DNA of 64,000 bases, from contig NC_135254.1 of the NCBI RefSeq assembly GCF_964204865.1, forward strand, positions 16,187,001-16,251,000, given 5' to 3'. The position numbers and the translations under genes are program-made. The stretch is from Styela clava. Lineage: Eukaryota > Chordata > Ascidiacea > Stolidobranchia > Styelidae. The notes beneath the pieces were generated by a model. It did no database searches. It was given only the letters and a program-made list of their open reading frames with translations, and had not been told where the DNA came from. Positions 11,406 through 21,679 of the stretch are shown here, one piece after another. How positions within the stretch are numbered: the stretch's first letter is position 1; every line of letters starts with the position of its first letter.

Positions 11406-13046
11406 TTAAAATTTATAAGGTACTTTTCTTCTCTTATCTTGTGAAATATGACCATTATGGCCTGACAATGGCTTAGGTCGTTTCATGGGAGTTAAAGAGC
11501 CTGTGTCATTAACAACAGATTTAGGTTGTAGCTTCATCTTTGCACACCATAATTTGAAACAATTAAGACTCGCATCAACCTTGTCATCACTTATGCAATA
11601 AATTTGAATCTCAGATTCTTCGAATACATCGGGTAGCATAGGTGAAACATCTTCCTTACGAATATGATATGGTTTCCCAGGATCTGATTTTGAGAAAAAC
11701 TTGAATGAATCTATCGGATTTTTATCATGCATACCATAGCTGAACTTTGTGGTATTTGCAATCAAGTCACCTTTCATCAGTATTCCAGATGTATCGAATG
11801 CAGCAATTTGATCGCATACTTCGTCTAATTTCATAGGCGAGATAGGCCTTGCTGCCCCAATGATTTGATATAGTTGCCTTCTTAAAATTCTTTCCAAAAT
11901 TTTGCGAGCCGGTTCCAACTGTTTTTCATTTGAGTGTAAAATTTTATCAAAAATATTATCATTCAGTTTCGTAAAAGCAACTGGATCATTAACACATTCA
12001 GAGACCGAGCATTCTACTCCACCGGTACCAACATATTTTATATACGGCTCCGCGAGAACCATAGCGTCACAAATCATGTGGTCAATAGCATTGGCAACTC
12101 TATGTTGGTATGCCCTGCGGTGTAAAACACTTCGAGTGTGAAACATCTCATATAGATTGTAACTTTCTTTGTCTCTTGCACAAATTTGTAACCGTTCACC
12201 TTCTACTTTTAAAACTTTGATGAACTGCATAAATCGATTGTGATCAAAACTATTACGAATTCCAAGATGATAACAATCTCTAGCAAAATAATCCCATTTA
12301 TCGACATCTACCTTGTTTCTCTCATTTGATACGATTTCATAAAGAAAACTTTTATCTTCACCACGACCTTTATATGGCCAAATACCATTTGTTACAGATC
12401 TATCCACACCAGCAATCATCTCTTTCACAAATGTTACATCGGTTTGAGTTATGCCATACATATCAAATTGAGATTCTAAACAATTTGCTTTGATTAAATG
12501 ATCGATCATCATGCATGAACCTTTTTCATGCGTCCATGTCGAGTTCGGTTTAACACTAGGTAAAAAACGCCCATCAAACATGTGAGAAAATGGGCCATGA
12601 CCTAGATCATGACACAATCCCGCCATTTCAACACATAGAACATCCGTATTAGTAATATTCAAACTTCTCTGATTCTTTTGAAGTAATCTTGCTAACTTAC
12701 CAGCTAAGTGTGAAGTGCCAATACAGTGTTCAAAACGATTGTGTGAACCACCAGGATAGACAAAATAAGTAGCGCCAAGTTGTTTCACATTGCGAAGGCG
12801 TTGAAACTGGGGGGTGTCAATAATTTTCACTAAAAGTGGGTGCAGCATAATATGACCGTGAATAGGGTCATTAAAAACTTTGTATACAACTGAATCGCTG
12901 ACAGAATCATCATCATCATTATTTACAAAGTGAACACTGACTTGACTCTCTTGACTTAAAGTAATGTCATCATCATCATCCAAAATATTACTTAATAAAT
13001 CATTGCCACCATTTCCAACAGTTTCAAATAGTTGATTATCTTCCAT
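11406..13046 (-). CDS. SAMHD1: SAMHD1-like dNTP triphosphohydrolase, single exon, no SAM domain
   Basis: A continuous 546-codon frame. In known members the HD domain hydrolyses dNTPs to deoxynucleoside and triphosphate. Metal-binding residues of the HD fold are visible: H107 (NRFEHCIG), H146-D147 (LCHDLGHGPFSH) and D252 (VDKWDYFARDCYHLGI). The THEKG segment at 172-176 matches the conserved active-site region. The C-terminal part continues with family-typical sequence (RAYQHRVANAIDHMICDA). The first ~52 residues are acidic and low in complexity (DDDDD near 23-27, DDDD near 44-47) and take the place of the SAM domain found in the vertebrate protein. No intron interrupts the frame, unlike every other gene here, which suggests a retrocopy or intron loss. 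The frame is intact, so it is probably functional. Confidence 0.93.
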   Translation of the reverse strand: MEDNQLFETVGNGGNDLLSNILDDDDDITLSQESQVSVHFVNNDDDDSVSDSVVYKVFNDPIHGHIMLHPLLVKIIDTPQFQRLRNVKQLGATYFVYPGGSHNRFEHCIGTSHLAGKLARLLQKNQRSLNITNTDVLCVEMAGLCHDLGHGPFSHMFDGRFLPSVKPNSTWTHEKGSCMMIDHLIKANCLESQFDMYGITQTDVTFVKEMIAGVDRSVTNGIWPYKGRGEDKSFLYEIVSNERNKVDVDKWDYFARDCYHLGIRNSFDHNRFMQFIKVLKVEGERLQICARDKESYNLYEMFHTRSVLHRRAYQHRVANAIDHMICDAMVLAEPYIKYVGTGGVECSVSECVNDPVAFTKLNDNIFDKILHSNEKQLEPARKILERILRRQLYQIIGAARPISPMKLDEVCDQIAAFDTSGILMKGDLIANTTKFSYGMHDKNPIDSFKFFSKSDPGKPYHIRKEDVSPMLPDVFEESEIQIYCISDDKVDASLNCFKLWCAKMKLQPKSVVNDTGSLTPMKRPKPLSGHNGHISQDKRRKVPYKF

Positions 13047-13619
13047 ATTCCCGTAAGGTATTTTAAACTGTTCTAGTTATTAGCATTCAGATTTATAAAG
13101 TACAATACCTTAACCTGTAAAAGCTAAGAAGCAAAAGTTTCATGATTATAACATATACAGATATAAAGCTAGCATTTCATCAAACAGTTATTTTTAATAA
13201 AAAGTCTGCCTTCTGGCTTTCAACCCACCAAGTCTGCAAGTAAACGAATTGAATTTTGCAGTTTTGTATATTTACCTCACTTACAGACTAATGATAATCT
13301 GAATTATTACAGAAATTTCTCACAGATTTGCTGAATTTCCATTTATCAGTTTATCCTCAAACTGTTAAAAGAGTATTAAAAAACAAAGTGAAAAAATGTC
13401 TTAGAATTAGGGTTTAAGTTAAGTGAAGGAATTCGTTTTGAAGATCGCTATCTTCATAATATTTTATTGCTAGGCTGGTCGTATAGGCATGTTGTTGTAT
13501 ATTTTCAGATTAATATGGTAGCCTACCTGCCTACTGTACCGGTATACCGGCTGGCTGACCGGTACGGTAGGATTTACATATTTATCGCGGGGAGATGAAA
13601 AGTCGATAAGACGGCTTAT

Positions 13620-13910
13620 CCATATGGCGAACCAAGGCCTCTCGTCCGGTTACCATTCCAAGTCGGGTATGGGATTAGTTATATTGTTTGTTTTCGGAAG
13701 CATTGACTTGGTGGTGGAGGAAGCTGTAACCGACCAGCGGTTACGTGAACCACCCAACGACGGCGAGGAGTCCAGCAATCGTCTCGCACATAACCATCTC
13801 TGCATGGGATTCGAACCTACGAACCCACACAGAGTAATTAGAGGTGCGGTGGCGAGCGTATTTCTAACGCTCAGCCTGTCTGGCCTGTTGAGCCACACCG
13901 CCGCTCCAAA
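13620..13910 (-). mobile_element. tRNA-derived SINE
   Basis: On the minus strand the 5' head has box A TGGCTCAACAGG (13895-13884) and box B GGTTCGAATCC (13817-13807) at tRNA-like spacing. A body follows containing GGTTACAGCTTCCTCCACC and a tail GGAATGGTAACCGGACGAG. The tail recurs, diverged, at 17335-17455 (same orientation) and 53789-53885 (opposite strand). The overlapping 134- and 82-codon frames belong to this element. Confidence 0.75.
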
Positions 13911-14189
13911 TTACTGTATTACAGTATTACAATACACAGATACAGCAATACGGTACCGGTATATTACCATGCAGGTACTGATAAGTACAGTACCGTACAT
14001 ATCACCTCTGCCATCTTTGAATATTTAGAGGCTCATACCCGTACCAAACACTAACACCGCTGCACATGGACACAGAAGTCTTACAAAAAGCTGACGTCTG
14101 GCAGGAGACAACCTCAAACCTTACTTGAGGTTAAATTTGCTCTACCGATTCTATAATCAGTTTTGTTTTTATCAATTAGATTTATTAGA

Positions 14190-14321
14190 GGGTGCATGCC
14201 GCACATTCGCGTGTTTTAGTCCATTATGATCTTGTGCATACATCCCGTCTTCAGTATTGATAATTACTAACTCTTTTATATTGTTTTTACGAGACGAATA
14301 AACATACATAAATACATACAA
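14190..14321 (+). mobile_element. LINE-like 3' end with CATA tail
   Basis: Shares about 130 nt with 46461-46590, including GTGCATACATCCCGTCTTCA and TTTTACGAGACGAATAAA. Both copies end in tandem CATACATA units followed by unrelated sequence. 3' ends with short tandem tails are typical of non-LTR retrotransposons that insert as 5'-truncated copies. No reverse transcriptase frame is present. Confidence 0.6.
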
Positions 14322-15203
14322 TTATTTCATCGTCTATTATGCTATTATGGAGTCGAAAAAAATTTATACTTATGTACATGCGAAACGTTAACAGAAATAC
14401 CTAAACTACCGGTACCGTACAAAACTATAAATGCCCTACCTACGTCTATACGTGATCGCAGCAAACCCGTTCGAGTCATTTGAATAAGACAAGACATTCA
14501 GACTTTTGAAATCAGGCGACGTAGGGGTTATTTTGCTGATTTTGCTTGCTCTAACACGCCCCCTTATGTAGCAACATTTTCCACAGGTCACTTGGCTGCT
14601 CGACCATATAAAATACCGGTAACAAATTTTATATAAAGGCAGTACTGAGAGTTTCAATTAGTAGTACGCACACCAATGTAATATTTTCAACGGTCGGCTG
14701 TTTGAAACACATATTACGTCGTTCTGCTTCGCAGTTTTGAATCTTATGGGAGAACGATGTGCGAGATTGCTGAACTAGTTCGAGATCGCGGTCGGTATTA
14801 TTTTTAGACGTTGATAGCGCTGTATACGAGTCTACTTTCTTCATATTCGAGGAATTTAGCATATAGGTAAGTCGCATTAATTTTATACCTCCTGACGTCA
14901 TACTTATTGACTCATACCTGCAACCAGTACCAGCTTTGAATTTCAGTCTCGTACTTCGTGGAATTGAAGCCGTTGTAATTTGATTGCAATGTCTGCCTGA
15001 CCTCAAATTTCGCGATATGATTAGGCTGTCTAAATGTCTTTCCTCTCCCCCGGAATAAATACGTGAATCCTATCTTTATTATCAGGTATCCAAAATTAAT
15101 TAAAAAAAAACGTTGGCCACTTGAAAAATTGGTTGTGAGTCACTAAACCTATCTCTACCAACCACCAACAAAAAGACAATTATATTTTAAGATATGCAAA
15201 CTT
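14322..15203. other. Intergenic with NDUFAF6 3' flank
   Basis: A minus-strand AATAAA at 15080-15075 lies 124 nt past the NDUFAF6 stop and is a candidate polyadenylation signal. A 125-codon minus frame (15006-14629) has no recognisable domain, and I do not call it a gene. Confidence 0.45.
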
Positions 15204-18200
15204 TCAAACTTTTTTCAACACAAATTTACAAAAAACAGTAAACGGTAATTTATCATTGCGTCGCTGTAGATGTGGATGAAAAACATTAAAATCTCCCAGT
15301 CTCAAACGTTCCAGATACCAGTCCATAGAGGCCTGCAAAATAATGGAATCGATTCAATTTTATTGCAGTTGCTTTTAGGCAGGTCACTTAGTTGGAAGTC
15401 ATGGAAGAATCAAAACTAGTTATTTATCATCATGTCTCATCAGGCACATTGCTACATTAAACTCACCAGTAACAGTCCGATCTCATTCATGTACTAGGGA
15501 AAATATGTCTGACCTTGACTAAAACGGGCGCGTCTAGTGAAGTAAACGCTGTAACTGCCCAAATAACGTCAACAAAAATGTGATGTGAAATTTTATTGTA
15601 ATAAAAAAGTGTGTTTGTCCCAGAAATATATTTTTGAAACACGCGTTTAGTTTAAATCAAACCATGCCATTTAGGGTCTTGTGTTCACGCAAGTTGTACT
15701 TTTATTTTTTATTTAAAATGAAAATTTTGGCTAAATTTTCACATGAGATTTTTATTTGGCGTTATTTAAGCACTTATTAAACTTTTAAAGCAGGGGTCAA
15801 CAACCTCCGGCCCGCGACGCCTAATTATAGTAACAAAACAGCTGTTTTGACGACTATATTCTTTAGTAAAAGAATTTATTTTGAGACACGTGTTGACTTA
15901 AATTATATTATAACCTAACAAGTATATAATTCACAATTACGCGATTAATTAATTTAAATATAATTAGACAAATGGCAGCAAAACGCAGGAAAGTTGATGC
16001 TGAGTGCAAATGGTTTATTGGCGCAGAAAATATTCAAATGGTCAGTTTTCGCGCGCTGCTTAAAATTTAACTTCTGATCTGTGTGAAAAAGTGATTCATC
16101 GCTCATCCGTTCGATTTTTAACTTTCTAAAAATATGTGCGGCTTGCAATGACTTGCAACCTTTGATGTTGGCCCAGAGTGACAAAAGGTTGCCGACCGCT
16201 GTCTTAAAGCACTCATTTTTACACCACATTTGTGTTTGGCGTTATTTGAGAAGATACCGCGTTTCCTTCGTGAGATCCATAAAGGCAACCACAAAGAGTT
16301 TGTGGCTTGATATAATAATATATATTCTGGTTGACTTTTATGAATAACAAAATCGATTACATTGTACATGTTAAATTGGTAAGAATTGAACCAGTGGCAT
16401 ACACAATGCTTTTTAAATAGACTTTTCAGAAAGTCTATGCTTTTGAGTTTTTAAGTTTACTGTTGATTCTAGCACAGACTCTTGACTCCAGCTTAATTCC
16501 AACCTTATATACCAGGTTGATAATAGTGCACTATTCGATGTGAATGAAAATTGCTCCAAATTAGGTAATGTGTAATTAATTACTGGGATTCACAAGCATT
16601 TGTTATAAGTATAAGACTAACAAAATGCAGAACAATTGATTCCTCTACTTACTGTATTTAAAAAAGCAATTTTTGCTTTCCTTGGGATTTTTATAGCAAT
16701 ATCTCGTGCATGTTGAAGGTGGATATGAGCCTGCAAAAATATGCAAAGTGAAATAAAAAATCAAAACAATTTTATATTTACATGTGATTGGATTGCCCTA
16801 TGTTAAATACTACTTTTTACTGATATCGAACCATGATAAAATTTGATAAACTTAAAAAGTCATATTTTGCTTACCTGGCTTGCGAGATCATAAATTAAAT
16901 CTCGAACATTTTGTTCCTCACTCCCTCGAAAAATTTGTTCTTGTGAGACTAAATGCTATGAAACAACAGAAGAATGATATTATAAACAATGCTGTAAACG
17001 TCTCCAAGTAATTCATAGAGCGTCAACAATAATATATTTTCAGCATTGGTTAGTATAATTGCTTAAAATAAAATAAGTGGAAATTTTATATGTATCCCAG
17101 GGGACAGGAAAGGCAATAAAATTCAAAAATTTACACGCGCACAGTCAGCAGTCTAACTTCGCTAACGTTACAACAGAAAGACCCCAGTTTCGTCAGTATA
17201 CTGTATTTGTTCATCATGAGCAAAATATGACACTTATACACATAAAAATAACGGGTCTAGTGAAATGAACACCGTAACTGCTCAAATAACGCCCAACAGA
17301 AATGTGATGTGAAAGGCAATGAGGCAGAAGATATAATGAACCATGTCCTCTTGTCCAATTACCAGTCCATCTCAGGCATGGAATTAGTTAACCAGTTATT
17401 CATTTCAGATGCATGGACTCGATGGTAAACGAATCTATATAACCGACCAGCAGTATGGAGATACCGAACCACAGAAGCAAGATAACACGCTTTTCTCATC
17501 GCTCAGCACGGTGCGATAATTTGAAGAATATGAAAAAAGCCATGAAAAAATTTTCTAATGAATCTGAACGTATAATTCAGGGGTGTGAAAGACAACTCAA
17601 TTCGGGAATATCTCGTCCATTTCTGAGTTTGAATTAAATATATTTCCATTCCAAATTTTCAGTTATCAAATTTTCGACTATAAAATTTGACATTGGCCAG
17701 CCATATTTTTAATTTGGTTTCGATTTCCCACTCTCGATAGAGAGTTCAAAATTTTGACTCTGATTTAAGCAAGCTCAGAAGGAGTAAGAAGAATGCAGAA
17801 GATTATCACCAATGCTGAAGAACTAATTCGAAAAAAAAAATTCGAGAAACCACCATTCAACCATTTTAGTTTTGTAAACATTTGATCAGTAACAGAAACA
17901 TACTTTTGAAAAAAATTCTGTCGGTAATTGAACTTTTCTTCTGGCAGCATGATATGGTGTAGATCTGATGGTGGTTATAATACCTTGCGCTTTACCAATG
18001 TGACTCGCTACATGATCGCTGTTAACATCTTCGATACCTAAGAAAAATTGATAATATCTTGACCGATATTCTAAACCAGTGAGTGGTACTCAAATTTGGA
18101 TTATCTGTGAAATCTATAAAAATACCTGGTTTTGCTCTGAGGCATTTCCATCAGTCCGGCACGTAATAATAATGGAAAGGCAACAAACAAAAAAAATACT

Positions 18201-21200
18201 ATTTGGTAGTCATTGCAAATGGTACCTAGTAAAAGCCATTGCTAGTTTAAGAAACACTGTTATAACCATTTGTAATTCGAGATATTGCAACATCAAGAAT
18301 GCATGTTCCTAATTCCTATATTCAAAAGGTATAGATTGTCTATCAAAGAAAAATCTATTTATTTCATTAACAGAATGTCGGTTTAAATCAAGTTAGCATC
18401 TCCCCTACATCATGGCAATTGCCAACTCTCTACCTCACATAATTATGGTACGTGAACCTGGGAATGCACACAGCACAGGGTATGATGGCAAGCATAAGGC
18501 ACGCTTTAAACCCTTTTTCTATCAGAAATCGATCGTGCTCCTCAAATGCTGGTGCGCCCATGGATCAGGTAGTGCTTTATGCTTTATTGCCTACACTCAA
18601 AACCAATACTATTCTTTTAAAAACACAGTTACAAACAATAGTATGTTTCTTACGAATAAAATATTGAGATTTTTTGTTGAATGAGCCTTGTATCGTAACC
18701 CGATCCTGAAAAACCATTGCGTCTTACAGCCCGATGCATCTTATGTATGGATAAAACTCCAATCGAAACAATTTATTGACGATGCTCTTGGTCCATAAAA
18801 TTCGATATTCTAAGCACCTGGCATGATGCACGAACTGCCGAGCTGATTTCAAAGATTTCATGAAATCAGACAAAACGAATAGGAATAAATCAATCAATTT
18901 AGATATTCTGATATTTCCGAAACAGAAACATATTGTGACTTGGGTTAATTCCTTCCTATTGTACCATTTCTATATACTAAACTTATATTATAAGTTACCT
19001 AAGCATTGTAATGTTAGACAAAGTTGAGCAGTGGAAGTGTTGTCAGCATAATCTTCTAATTCTCGAATACTTTTAAATCCTTGACCCTCAATGTAGTCTT
19101 CCTTTCAATAGAAAAAGTCATCGCTTAGTTACCAATTACAGTTGAATAAATGAACGAACACATTAACAAATTCATTTCTCATATTCTGATAATTTCAAAG
19201 ACATTTCGATTCACAAAATATCTATGGTCATGGTCAGTGCCAAGGAAAATACTTTCAGAAAATACTTTCATCAAACAAAATAAGGTAATATGGTAAGTAT
19301 TGAAGTAAATATTGTAGTAATAGGCTAGGGTAGGGGTGTGCACCTACGGCAACAGGCATAATCCGGCCAACAGGATTGTGCAGCCCGCGAAACGAGTTTT
19401 TAATTTAGTTAAATCTGGTATGTGCAGGTAATTCCATTCCCATTGTGTTTCAAGGCCTATACCCAAGTCCAATTTATTATCTATGCCTATGACGATGCAC
19501 AGCCCTAACGGCTAGCTTGTGCGAAGCGAACAGAAATGACTAGAAAGCTTATGTTAAATAAAGGTGCGGTTTGTATCTGTCCCTCCTGTATTAAAGGTTG
19601 GGGCTAGGGGTTTCAAAATCAAAAAGTTCCTCTAAGTATGAAACAGAGTTGATTATGCAGATAACCACATGATGAGTAAAGCGTTAGAAGCATATGATGT
19701 CATCGCAGGTTAAAACCCCATGCACATCACTCCACCCAGGGTGAAATAAATTGGGCAAGGCAATGCCGAACCGGTAAGATTTCGGTACTTGTACTTTTCG
19801 GTACAAACTAAGAAACTATAGCATTTACTTTCGGGCTAGTTTGGGGCGACGAAAGGCATACAAATACATCATATAAAAAATTATGCAAGTCACAATTAAT
19901 CCCAATGCAGAATCACGATACCAAACTGATATATAAATTGCTCACTCTTGCTTCTATCATTCGTTTCATCCATATTTTTGAAAGATTATGAGCTGTGATT
20001 GCTCTGTGTAGTTCAAGTGCTACAGGAGACTCTGGTGGTTTCCCATCATAAACTGATTCTAAGCATTGTTTCCAGAAATGCAGTCTCATGTGTCCGATAG
20101 CTACTTCTGATACTGAACCACCGATCTAGAGGCAGAGAAAAGGTAAAAAAGTTTTTTAACCACTGAATGAATGAAAGTTATCATATTGTATCAGGGTATA
20201 GACGGGAGAATATCTACAATCGACTCAAACCAAGTTGGAACTCAGACTCCAGCTCTGAACTCTGATATATGTAAGCCTTCTTGGAAAACTTCTCAATCAA
20301 TAATCACATTATAATTTCTTAGCAAATAACAGCAAAGATTGGTTTATGTGCTTTGATGCCCGCCAAGGCAGATAGATACAAGTTACTACTGAGTGACCCC
20401 AAAAATAAAACCAAGGTCATTTGGAACATATTCTAGAGAGAAAATGGATTTTAGGTGAGGCATCCTAAATTACTGAAACTTTTGGGTACAATCACACAGG
20501 AACAGGAGTTCAAGTGTTAAAATAATTTCTTCAATTTTCATAGAAGTAATTAGGGAACTTCTGTGTTCTGTTTGTTTTTGGTTCACTTATGTATATATGG
20601 GGCAATGCCACATCAGTTCTTTGATTGTTTTCTGTTCGTAGTGTGTCTGTTTCATTTCCAATGCATCTACTCCAAAAAGAGGGGTGACCAACCATATATA
20701 TGCAATACAGCAGTGGTTTTCAACCTTGTTAGCCGAGAGGTACCCCAATGAGACATTTCAGATGCCCAAGGAACCCCAGTGTAATAGTAAACCTTCCATT
20801 TATTGACTGAATTGTATAAACTATACATATATATTTATATTATAGCAAACCTTAAAATGGTAAAACAAAATTATCTTTAAATTTTAGCAAGTTCAATAAT
20901 AGTGGCTAACCTAATAGGTATTTCGTTATATTTAAACAAATACACATATTAATATAGACTTTCGGAGTTGGATGAAAACTAGAGGAACTCTGAGGTGGTT
21001 GACAGCGCTACTGATTGAAAACGCAAAAAAGCTTAGTGTATAATGATAGTAATGAATTATTCCAATCAATTTTGCCTGAAATTTCCACTGCATTCAAATC
21101 ATTGTCAACCCGAAACAAAATTCATGATAACAATTACCAGTGAAGGTCGACGACCTGTGAAAGTTCTGAGTTGAAAGCTCGAATCGCAAACACGGATCTC

Positions 21201-21679
21201 CTGGACGATTTTGGAAGCAGAAGTGATGCTATATAACCTTCCCAATCCCTCTTCCTGAAATAGAGAAAATATGTAAAAAACAGACGAATACAAATTGTCA
21301 TCTTCACTCAATACGAACACCCACTGCGAAGACATTTCTGATTACCTAACGACAGAAAAACGATGAAGTTTATTTCCAAAAATTGTGACATAAGCTACAT
21401 GGGTTTTACAACGGTCCTTCAACTTGTAATAGAAACTGCTTTTTGATCATAAGCACAAAGTAGCACAGAGTCTCAAAAAAATTCAAAGGTTATTCATCTC
21501 AGATAATTGAATATATCATGTCCAACATACCTCCCAAGTTCCATACAATATACTTCATGACTTTGACTTGATGATGTCTTTTGGTTTTGTGAATTCAATA
21601 GTCTTTTGGTTAAATTATTTGAATAATTTGTTCCACATTTCTGCAGGTTTAACCAGTACGATCGAATCACAGTATTCAT
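15204..21679 (-). CDS. NDUFAF6: NDUFAF6, mitochondrial complex I assembly factor (phytoene synthase-like fold)
   Basis: Eight exons in minus order: 21679-21531, 21254-21155, 20125-19946, 19101-18999, 18037-17904, 16955-16875, 16730-16653 and 15332-15204. They total 954 nt (317 residues), close to the vertebrate length. NDUFAF6 is needed for complex I assembly, for the ND1 module. Matches along the whole protein include [73 protein letters not shown] and, near the end, [12 protein letters not shown]. The first ~35 residues are rich in K, R, S, T and N with no acid, consistent with a mitochondrial presequence. Phases fit at all junctions. The exon 2 donor is the weak CAG|gtcgtc; a stronger gtaatt 17 nt downstream would bring an immediate stop. 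Introns hold several repeats. Confidence 0.92.
15530..16275. repeat. Inverted-repeat element interrupted by a hAT MITE
   Basis: The left arm (GTGAAGTAAACGCTGTAAC, then AAATAACGTCAACAAAAATG) is the diverged inverse of the right arm around 16220-16275, where the complement reads AAATAACGCCAAACACAAATG. A solo copy of the arm lies at 17250-17315. The element sits in the last NDUFAF6 intron and has been split by the insertion at 15791-16201. Confidence 0.6.
15791..16201 (+). mobile_element. hAT-derived MITE with transposase start remnant
   Basis: Starts CAGGGGTCAACAACC and ends GGTTGCCGACCGCTG. The flanking 8-mers TTTTAAAG and TCTTAAAG match at 7 of 8 positions. An ATG at 15972 opens a short frame [15 protein letters not shown], which resembles the N-terminus of hAT transposases of the Charlie/GTF2IRD2 type. 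The rest of the transposase is deleted. Same family, inverted, at 45096-45538. Confidence 0.75.
17335..17455 (-). mobile_element. SINE tail fragment
   Basis: Diverged match to the 3' part of the SINE at 13620-13910 (CTCTTGTCCAATTACCAGTC, GGAATTAGTTA, AACCGACCAGC). The tRNA head is not present. Lies in an NDUFAF6 intron. Confidence 0.5.
20390..20590 (+). repeat. Interspersed repeat with TTTTGGGTACAATCA core
   Basis: Contains GGTCATTTGGAACATATTCT, then GCATCCTAAATTACTGAAAC, then TTTTGGGTACAATCACAC, then GTTCAAGTGTTAAAATAATT. The same blocks in order occur at 52695-52880 and 57260-57470. Partial copies are at 51040-51125 and, inverted, at 29560-29680 and 27245-27370. Confidence 0.65.
20711..21013. 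mobile_element. hAT-like MITE
   Basis: Begins CAGTGGTTTTCAACCTTG and ends GTGGTTGACAGCGCTACTG, an imperfect inverted pair of the CAGTGGTTCTCAA type common in hAT elements. The flanks show no clear 8-bp duplication. It lies in NDUFAF6 intron 2. Confidence 0.55.

Noticed and set aside
13800..13905. Possible tRNA gene (GGTTCGAATCC box)
   Set aside because: The cloverleaf cannot be closed and related tail fragments occur elsewhere, so it is a SINE head.
13624..14028. 134-codon plus frame
   Set aside because: It runs through the antisense of the tRNA-derived SINE, whose pol III boxes explain the sequence.
14629..15006. 125-codon minus frame between SAMHD1 and NDUFAF6
   Set aside because: No domain, no splice context, and it overlaps the probable NDUFAF6 3' flank. 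The length is within chance for this much sequence.
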